A DNA stretch of 6,266 nucleotides from Candidatus Rokubacteria bacterium RIFCSPLOWO2_02_FULL_72_37 (GTDB lineage Bacteria > Methylomirabilota > Methylomirabilia > Rokubacteriales > CSP1-6). The notes beneath the pieces were generated by a model. That model ran no database searches. It saw only the letters and a list, made by a program, of their open reading frames with translations, and was not told where the DNA came from. The DNA lies in the NCBI GenBank assembly GCA_001790315.1, contig MGCE01000082.1, positions 10,252 through 16,517 of the forward strand. The letters run 5' to 3'. Position 1 is the first letter of the stretch; every line of letters begins with the position of its first letter. This document shows, piece after piece, positions 1 through 4,327 of this stretch. A program made the translations under genes and the position numbers.

Positions 1-33
1 TCGGGTCCCGGAGGGCAGGCTCGCGCGGACGGG

Positions 34-933
34 TCAGCGGGCGAGCTCGGCGCGGAGCGCGCCGTCGAGCTGCGGGTGCTCGAACGCGTAGCCCGAGGCC
101 GTGAGCCGAAGCGGCAGCGCGCGCACGCTCGCGAGCAGGAGCGCGTTGGCCATCTCGCCGAGCAGGAGCCGCGCGGCGAGCGCCGGGAACGGCAGGAACG
201 CGGGGCGGCGCAGCACCCGTCCCAGCGTGCGCGTGAACTCGCGGTTCGTCACCGGGTGCGGCGCGACCGCGTTGACGGGCCCCGCGAGCGTGTCGGCGCC
301 GAGCGCGTGGACGAGCGCGCCGACGAGGTCGTCGAGCGCGATCCAGCTCATCCACTGGACCCCGCGGCCGACGGCCCCGCCCAGACCCAGGCGGAACGCC
401 GGGAGCAGCGCCGCGAGCCCGCCGCCGCGGCGGCTCAGCACCATGCCGATCCTGAGGTGCGCGACGCGGATGCCGACGAGCGCCGCCGGCCCGGTCGCCG
501 CCTCCCACTCGCGGCAGACCTCGGCGAGGAAGCCGGTGCCCGGCGGGCTCCCCTCGGTCAGGATCTCGTCGCCGCGGTCGCCGTACCAGCCGACGGCGGA
601 GGCGGAGACGAGCACGCGCGGCGGCCGCGCGAGGCGGGCGAGCGTGCCGGCGAGCAGCGCCGTCGAGCGCACGCGACTGTCGCGGATGCGCGCCTTCTTC
701 GCCGCGGTCCAGCGGCCGGCGATGCGCTCGCCGGCGAGGTGGACGACCGCGTCCACGCCCTCGAGGTCCGCCGCGGCGAGCGTCCCGGCGGCGGGATCCC
801 AGCGCACGACCCGCTCGCCCGGCGCCGGCGCGGCGCCGCGGACCAGCGGGAGCACGTCGTGGCCCTGCGCGGCGAGGGCGCGCCGGAGCGCCGAGCCGAC
901 GAGCCCCGAGGCGCCGGTGACCGCGACGATCAC
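34..933 (-). CDS. TIGR01777 family (YfcH/SDR39U1-like) NAD(P)-binding epimerase-type protein
   Basis: A 299-residue member of the atypical SDR family TIGR01777, whose physiological substrate is not established. The N-terminal Rossmann motif GASGLVG (residues 7-13) binds the dinucleotide. The family signatures follow: VVHLAGE with a W-x-x-x-K-K-x-x-I segment, S-A-S-A-V-G-W-Y-G, then L-T-E and G-x-G-F-L-A-E-V-C-x-x-W-E. The C-terminal LGEMANALLL...LPLRL stretch matches the DUF1731 tail of this family. Length is normal (about 300). The start is GTG at 931-933: it lies exactly at the Rossmann strand and overlaps the upstream SDR stop by four bases (GTGA), which indicates translational coupling. 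It is the last gene of a three-gene operon; only 33 bases remain in the window after its stop and no terminator is visible there. Family assignment is firm, but reaction and substrate are unknown. Confidence 0.93.
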   Translation of the reverse strand: MIVAVTGASGLVGSALRRALAAQGHDVLPLVRGAAPAPGERVVRWDPAAGTLAAADLEGVDAVVHLAGERIAGRWTAAKKARIRDSRVRSTALLAGTLARLARPPRVLVSASAVGWYGDRGDEILTEGSPPGTGFLAEVCREWEAATGPAALVGIRVAHLRIGMVLSRRGGGLAALLPAFRLGLGGAVGRGVQWMSWIALDDLVGALVHALGADTLAGPVNAVAPHPVTNREFTRTLGRVLRRPAFLPFPALAARLLLGEMANALLLASVRALPLRLTASGYAFEHPQLDGALRAELAR

Positions 934-1679
934 GCCATCGCGCCGCCGTCGACCGTGTAGATGCCGCCCGTGATATACGCGGCCTCGTCGCTCGCGAGGA
1001 ACGCCACGAGCGCGGCGACCTCGTCGGGCGTCCCGTAGCGGCGCAGCGGGATCGTCGCGGTGAGGCGGTCGCGCTTCACGCCGACCTCGAGCGCCTGCGC
1101 CATCGGGGTCTCGATGGGCGCCGGGCAGATCGCGTTGACGCGGATGCCGTGGCGCGCCAGCTCCAGCGCCGCGCTCTTCGTCATGCCCACGACGGCGTGC
1201 TTCGACGCCGAGTACGCGATGAGGTTCGGCGTGCCGCGGAGCCCCGCGATCGAGGCTGTGTTGACGATCGCGCCGCCGCCGCGCGCGCGGAGCACCGGCG
1301 CGACCGCCTTCATCCCGAGCCAGACGGCCTTGACGTTGACGGCGAGCACGCGGTCGAAGGCGTCCTCGGGGTAGTCGACCAGCGGGCTCACGGCGCCCAG
1401 GACGCCCGCGTTGTTGAAGAACGCGTCGACGGCCCCGAAGCGCGTGAGCGCGACCTCGACGTAGCGCTGGACGTCCGCCCAGCGCGTCACGTCCGCCTCG
1501 ACGGCGAGCGCCTCGCCGCCGGCGCGCTCGACCACCGCGACGCTGTCGGCCAGGCCGGCCGCCGCGACGTCCACGAGGACGGTGCGCGCGCCCTCGCCGG
1601 CGAAGCGCGCCGCGGCCGCGCGCCCGATGCCGCCGGCGGCACCGGTCACGATCACCGTCTTGCCGCGGAAGCGGGCCAT
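930..1679 (-). CDS. SDR family NAD(P)-dependent oxidoreductase (classical, FabG/BDH-like)
   Basis: A 249-residue classical short-chain dehydrogenase/reductase, cytosolic, complete. It shows the cofactor motif TGAAGGIG (12-19), an Asp at 37 after the second strand (typical of NAD rather than NADP preference), NNAG (89-92), Asn115, and the catalytic Ser143, Tyr156 and Lys160 in YSASK. The family-typical tail Y-I-T-G-G...V-D-G-G is at the C-terminus. The start ATG (1677-1679) lies one base after the stop of the carbonic anhydrase-like gene. A GGAG ribosome site sits inside that gene's end (1688-1691, 8-nt spacing). The 3' end overlaps the next gene's GTG start. The substrate cannot be read from sequence. 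A 3-hydroxyacyl-CoA or 3-hydroxybutyrate-type dehydrogenase would fit the CoA-ester setting, but that is inference only; 3-oxoacyl-ACP reductase, alcohol or sugar dehydrogenase remain possible. Confidence 0.95.
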   Translation of the reverse strand: MARFRGKTVIVTGAAGGIGRAAAARFAGEGARTVLVDVAAAGLADSVAVVERAGGEALAVEADVTRWADVQRYVEVALTRFGAVDAFFNNAGVLGAVSPLVDYPEDAFDRVLAVNVKAVWLGMKAVAPVLRARGGGAIVNTASIAGLRGTPNLIAYSASKHAVVGMTKSAALELARHGIRVNAICPAPIETPMAQALEVGVKRDRLTATIPLRRYGTPDEVAALVAFLASDEAAYITGGIYTVDGGAMA

Positions 1680-1680
1680 C

Positions 1681-2199
1681 TCAGGCGCTCCGCGGGCCGT
1701 AGTGCGTGCGCCAGAGCGCCTCGTACTCGCGCGCGTTCCTCAGGATGGCCTCGATCTCCTCACGGCTCATCTGGCGCACCGGCTTCGCGGGCACGCCCAT
1801 GACGAGCGTGCCGGCCGGCACGACCTTGCCCGGCGGCACGAGGGCGCCCGCGCCCACCTGCGCGCCTTCCTCGATGACGGCGCCGCTCATCACGATGGCG
1901 CCGATCCCGATGCGCGAGTTGTCCATCACGGTGCAGCCGTGGACGACCGCGCGGTGGCCGATCGTGACGTTGTCGCCGATGATGCACGGCCACGTCGGGT
2001 CGACGTGAACCACCGAGTTGTCCTGGACGTTCGAGTGCTTGCCGAGCCGCACGTAGTTCTGGTCGCCGCGGAGAACCGCGAAGGGCCAGACGCCGGCGCC
2101 TTGCTCGATGGTCACGTCGCCGATCACGGCCGCCTGCGCGTCGACGAACGCGTCGGCGTGGACGCGCGGCGGCTTCTTGCCGGGGATCTCACGGATCAT
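1681..2199 (-). CDS. Gamma carbonic anhydrase-like left-handed beta-helix protein (YrdA/PaaY/CamH type)
   Basis: A 172-residue protein built of hexapeptide repeats that form a left-handed beta helix, the fold of gamma-class carbonic anhydrases, which are trimers with metal sites between subunits. The three metal-ligand histidines are present: His65 (S-V-V-H) and His82/His87 (T-I-G-H-x-x-x-x-H). The supporting Arg44/Asp46 (LRGD) and Gln59/Asp60 are also there. A short C-terminal helix follows (S-R-E-E-I-E-A-I...). The acidic proton-shuttle loop of archaeal Cam is absent, as in the CamH/YrdA/PaaY subgroup, so real CO2-hydration activity is uncertain. PaaY-type relatives are thioesterases in CoA catabolism, which is another possibility. 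It is the first gene of the minus-strand operon. The start is supported by GAGGTGA at 2204-2210 and by homologous N-terminal layout. Confidence 0.92.
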   Translation of the reverse strand: MIREIPGKKPPRVHADAFVDAQAAVIGDVTIEQGAGVWPFAVLRGDQNYVRLGKHSNVQDNSVVHVDPTWPCIIGDNVTIGHRAVVHGCTVMDNSRIGIGAIVMSGAVIEEGAQVGAGALVPPGKVVPAGTLVMGVPAKPVRQMSREEIEAILRNAREYEALWRTHYGPRSA

Positions 2200-2203
2200 G
2201 GGG

Positions 2204-2210
2204 TCACCTC
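2204..2210 (-). promoter_or_regulatory. Shine-Dalgarno site of the gamma carbonic anhydrase-like gene
   Basis: On the minus strand GAGGTGA lies 4 nt before the ATG at 2199-2197; its GAGGT core is 6 nt away. It fixes the start of the first operon gene and contrasts with the divergent gene, which has no such site. Confidence 0.75.
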
Positions 2211-2239
2211 GCGGAGCCTCGTGTCATGACGGCTCAGCG

Positions 2240-2245
2240 ATTATA
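2240..2245 (-). promoter_or_regulatory. Candidate -10 element (TATAAT) for the minus-strand operon
   Basis: The minus strand reads TATAAT exactly, in a region where A/T hexamers are otherwise rare. Transcription would start near 2233, giving a leader of about 34 nt that contains the GAGGTGA site. I see no convincing -35 box 16-18 bp upstream; that region lies inside the divergent coding sequence. An activator or another sigma factor may therefore be involved. It overlaps the plus-strand -10 candidate by four bases. Confidence 0.5.
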
Positions 2246-2247
2246 CT
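2242..2247 (+). promoter_or_regulatory. Candidate -10 element (TATACT) for the phosphotransferase gene; leaderless start likely
   Basis: TATACT ends 7 bases before the ATG at 2255. A start site at the usual 6-8 nt downstream would fall at or next to the A of the start codon, giving a leaderless mRNA. That agrees with the absence of any purine-rich Shine-Dalgarno sequence between 2225 and 2254. No good -35 is visible (TCGTGT at 2219-2224 at 17-bp spacing is poor). Confidence 0.5.
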
Positions 2248-2254
2248 TGCGCTC

Positions 2255-3298
2255 ATGCTGCCGCCGCTCGCGGAGGTCCGCGACGTCCACCGCTTCGACG
2301 AGGAGGCGCTCGCGCGCTGGCTCGCCGCGCACGTGGAGGGCTTCCGTGGCCCGCTCACCGTGCGCCAGTTCCGCGGCGGTCAGTCGAACCCGACCTACCA
2401 CCTGGAGGCCGCCGGGCGCGAATACGTGCTCCGGCGCAAGCCTCCGGGCAAGCTCCTGCCCTCGGCCCACGCGGTCGATCGCGAGTACCGGGTCATCACG
2501 GCGCTCGGCACGACGGGCTTCCCGGTGCCGAGGACCTACGCGCTCTGCGCGGATCCCGACGTCATCGGCACGATCTTCTACGTGATGGACTGCGTGCACG
2601 GACGCGTCATCACGGACCCGCAGATCCCCGGTGCGACACCGCGCGAGCGCGCGGGCATCTACGACTCGCTCAACGAGACCCTGGCGCGGCTGCATACCAC
2701 CGACTGGCGCGCGCTCGATCTCGCCGACTTCGGCCGCCCCGGCAGCTACTTCGCCAGGCAGATCCACCGCTGGACGCAGCAATATCGCGCCTCCGAGACG
2801 GAGCGGATCGAGGCGATGGAGCGGCTGATCGAGTGGCTGCCCGCGCATTGCCCGGCGGACGACGAGACGACGCTGGTCCACGGCGACTTCAGGCTCGGCA
2901 ACACGATCATCCACCCGACCGAGCCGCGCGTGGCCGCCGTGCTCGACTGGGAGCTCGCGACGCTCGGCCACCCGCTCGCCGACCTCGCCTACAACTGCCT
3001 GCCGTACCGGTTCGCGCGGGACTGGGAGGGGCTCGCGGACAGGGATCTGCGCGAGCTCGGCATCCCGACGGAGCAGGAGTACCTCGCGGCCTACTGCCGG
3101 CGCACCGGGCGCACGGCGATCCCCGACTGGGAGTTCTGCCTCGCGTTCTCGATGTTCCGGCTCTCGGCGATCGCGCAGGGCATCATGGGGCGCGTCGTCG
3201 CCGGCACCGCCAACGATCCCAACGCGCCCTCGCGGGGCCGGCGCGCCCGCCCGCTCGCCGAGTCGGCCTGGGCGCTGGTCGCCGGCCGCGCCGGATGA
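2255..3298 (+). CDS. ACAD10/ACAD11-kinase-like (APH fold) phosphotransferase, LvaA-related candidate
   Basis: A 347-residue aminoglycoside-phosphotransferase-fold kinase, cytosolic. The N-lobe carries F-R-G-G-Q-S-N-P-T-Y (39-48), then Y-V-L-R-R-K-P-P-G-K-L-L-P (57-69) and an A-H-A-V-D-R-E-Y (71-78) segment. The catalytic loop is HGDFRLGN (His209, Asp211, Asn216) and the metal-binding motif is LDWE (Asp231), followed by L-G-H-P-L-A-D-L-A-Y. This motif set is that of the kinase half of eukaryotic ACAD10/ACAD11 and of bacterial phosphotransferases paired with acyl-CoA dehydrogenases. Characterised relatives (Pseudomonas LvaA, the ACAD10/11 kinase domain) phosphorylate 4-hydroxyacyl-CoA esters, so a CoA-linked hydroxyl is the likely substrate rather than an antibiotic. 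In-frame ATGs upstream at 2108 and 2198 are rejected because they run antisense into the divergent gene. No acyl-CoA dehydrogenase domain is fused or adjacent. Confidence 0.9.
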   Translation: MLPPLAEVRDVHRFDEEALARWLAAHVEGFRGPLTVRQFRGGQSNPTYHLEAAGREYVLRRKPPGKLLPSAHAVDREYRVITALGTTGFPVPRTYALCADPDVIGTIFYVMDCVHGRVITDPQIPGATPRERAGIYDSLNETLARLHTTDWRALDLADFGRPGSYFARQIHRWTQQYRASETERIEAMERLIEWLPAHCPADDETTLVHGDFRLGNTIIHPTEPRVAAVLDWELATLGHPLADLAYNCLPYRFARDWEGLADRDLRELGIPTEQEYLAAYCRRTGRTAIPDWEFCLAFSMFRLSAIAQGIMGRVVAGTANDPNAPSRGRRARPLAESAWALVAGRAG

Positions 3299-3317
3299 CG
3301 CGTGCTGCACTTGGCGC

Positions 3318-3346
3318 TTGAAGCCCAACATCTTGGGTGATAGAGT
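3318..3346 (+). promoter_or_regulatory. Candidate sigma70-type promoter with a dyad in its spacer
   Basis: TTGAAG (3318-3323) and TAGAGT (3341-3346) each match 4 of 6 consensus bases, with the ideal 17-bp spacing. They lie 47 bp before the coiled-coil gene. The spacer contains a perfect 5-bp inverted repeat, CCCAA-CATC-TTGGG (3324-3337), which could be an operator or a weak terminator stem for the upstream gene. There is no T tract after it, so I prefer promoter with operator. Confidence 0.45.
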
Positions 3347-3392
3347 CCCGCCGTATCCAACACCTTGACGAAGAGAGCGTGACGCCAGGGCG

Positions 3393-4094
3393 ATGCCGGT
3401 GGGCTTGCTTCGCTCGCTGCTCCTGGAGATGATCGGAGCTCTCCCGGAATCCGGGTCTCGCGGTGACGTTCCCGGGCTCGGGACGCGCTACCTGGTCATC
3501 GTCGCACGGTCGGAGCCGGCGCTGTATGAACACCTTCGCAACCGCCACTCGAGCGACTCCCGGGTCCGCGTGGTGCTGGATCGACGCGGCGCCGCGGACG
3601 CTGCGCTCGAGCTTCCACCGGTCGAGCGCCGGGGCCGGCGCTCGTGGCTCGCCACCGGGGCCTCTCACGAGCTCGTCGCGCTCCCGCACCAGGACACCGC
3701 CGACACCAGCATCCACCCTCAGGAGGCGCCACGGGCGATGAACGACTCGGAGCTTCTCGACGATCGGCAGCGCGTCATCCGATGGCTCGACGAGAGCCAG
3801 CACCAGCTCGGCCGCGTGATCCCCGCGATGCTCGAGGACCGCGACAACCTGCGCCGCGCCCTCGGCGCCACGGAACAGGAGTGCGAGCGGCTGCGCGGCG
3901 AGCTCGAGCACCTGCGTCAGGTGGTGAGCGCGCTGCAGGCGGAGGTTCAGACCCTGCGCACGGAGCGGACCGCGATGGCCGACGCCTTCGGCGGTGTCGT
4001 CGACCTGCTCGGCCAGCTGCAGCGGCCGCTCGTCGAGATCTCGCGGCGCCTCCAGGCGCCGGAGCGGGTCCCCGCGGAGGTCGCGGCGGTCTAG
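3393..4094 (+). CDS. Unrecognised two-part protein: short N-terminal domain plus leucine-zipper coiled coil
   Basis: A 233-residue soluble protein I cannot assign to a named family. Residues 31-65 form a small alpha/beta-looking unit (RYLVIVARSEPALYEHL then VRVVLDRR), followed by an ERRGRR basic patch (79-83). I have the impression that such R-S-x-P-x-L-Y...V-x-L-D-R-R units recur in short uncharacterised bacterial proteins. After a proline- and charge-rich linker (about 86-115), residues 120-222 are helical. There is a textbook heptad run, Leu167/174/181/188 with Leu171, Val178 and Val185, so it probably dimerises. No signal peptide or membrane segment is visible. The linker keeps GC-rich third positions in this frame, arguing against a frameshift. 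The ATG at 3393 has only a weak AGGG close upstream. An internal ATG at 3738, behind AGGAGG, could also be used. It converges with the acyl-CoA mutase gene. Confidence 0.72.
   Translation: MPVGLLRSLLLEMIGALPESGSRGDVPGLGTRYLVIVARSEPALYEHLRNRHSSDSRVRVVLDRRGAADAALELPPVERRGRRSWLATGASHELVALPHQDTADTSIHPQEAPRAMNDSELLDDRQRVIRWLDESQHQLGRVIPAMLEDRDNLRRALGATEQECERLRGELEHLRQVVSALQAEVQTLRTERTAMADAFGGVVDLLGQLQRPLVEISRRLQAPERVPAEVAAV
3721..3726 (+). promoter_or_regulatory. Internal Shine-Dalgarno (AGGAGG) before in-frame ATG 3738
   Basis: AGGAGG lies 11 nt upstream of an in-frame ATG (3738-3740) that would yield only the C-terminal 118-residue coiled-coil part. It is the best ribosome site in or near this gene. 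It may be a second start, the true start of a separate gene, or a by-chance match in a GC-rich linker. Confidence 0.4.
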
Positions 4095-4098
4095 CTAG

Positions 4099-4275
4099 CC
4101 GTCGCCCGCGCAACCGGGCCGCCGGGCGCGCGCGGGGGTGCGTCCCCCTCGACCACGACTGCCATCGAGCACGGCGCGTTTGGTCGAACGCGCTATGGCC
4201 TCCGCGCGCTGACTACACGGGTCTCGGGGGACGCGCCCCCGCGCGCGCCCGGCGGCCCGGCTCCACGGGCGACGG
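4099..4275. repeat. Long imperfect inverted repeat, MITE-like element or bidirectional terminator
   Basis: The left arm 4099-4148 and right arm 4226-4275 are reverse complements at 46 of 50 positions by hand alignment. There is one mismatch at 4139/4235 and a 5-nt partly mismatched block at 4109-4113/4261-4265. The 77-nt centre holds its own hairpin, GCGCGTT (4174-4180) with AACGCGC (4187-4193). It also holds an alternative pairing, TCGACCA (4149-4155) with TGGTCGA (4181-4187). The element fills most of the 233-bp spacer between two convergent genes. There is no open reading frame of note, no T tract and no clear target-site duplication at the edges. It could be a non-autonomous mobile repeat or a strong two-way transcription stop. 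Confidence 0.8.
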
Positions 4276-4311
4276 GGCGTCACAGGACTTCACGGGGCGT
4301 CACAGGACTTC
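4272..4311. repeat. Exact 20-bp tandem duplication (2 copies)
   Basis: The unit ACGGGGCGTCACAGGACTTC occurs at 4272-4291 and again at 4292-4311 without a mismatch. The first copy begins within the last four bases of the right arm of the inverted repeat. It ends 16 bp before the mutase stop codon. It may be slippage, a protein-binding tandem site, or a border trace of the inverted-repeat element. Confidence 0.9.
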
Positions 4312-4327
4312 GCGGACGGCACACGAG

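Noticed and set aside
76..973. Two long plus-strand open frames opposite the epimerase.
   Set aside because: Both are antisense shadows in a GC-rich region; the minus frame carries the full TIGR01777 signature.
2108..2254. Upstream in-frame starts (ATG 2108, ATG 2198) that would lengthen the phosphotransferase by up to 49 residues.
   Set aside because: The extension is antisense to the carbonic anhydrase-like gene or its ribosome site and has no family similarity; homologous sequence begins just after the ATG at 2255.
2255..3298. Aminoglycoside resistance gene, because of the APH fold.
   Set aside because: Motifs outside the shared catalytic loop match the ACAD10/11-type kinases, and no resistance or mobile context is present.
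3295..3321. An ATGA-overlapping 8-codon frame right after the phosphotransferase stop.
   Set aside because: It is too short, has no ribosome site and carries no sign of coding or of an attenuator.
2234..3331. A 365-codon minus-strand open frame opposite the phosphotransferase.
   Set aside because: It is antisense to a gene with complete kinase motifs; Arg/Glu/Val-rich shadow without recognisable domains.
4091..4098. The CTAGCTAG palindrome at the coiled-coil gene stop as an operator or insertion target.
   Set aside because: It is only eight bases, includes the stop codon and has no second copy at the other side of the inverted repeat.
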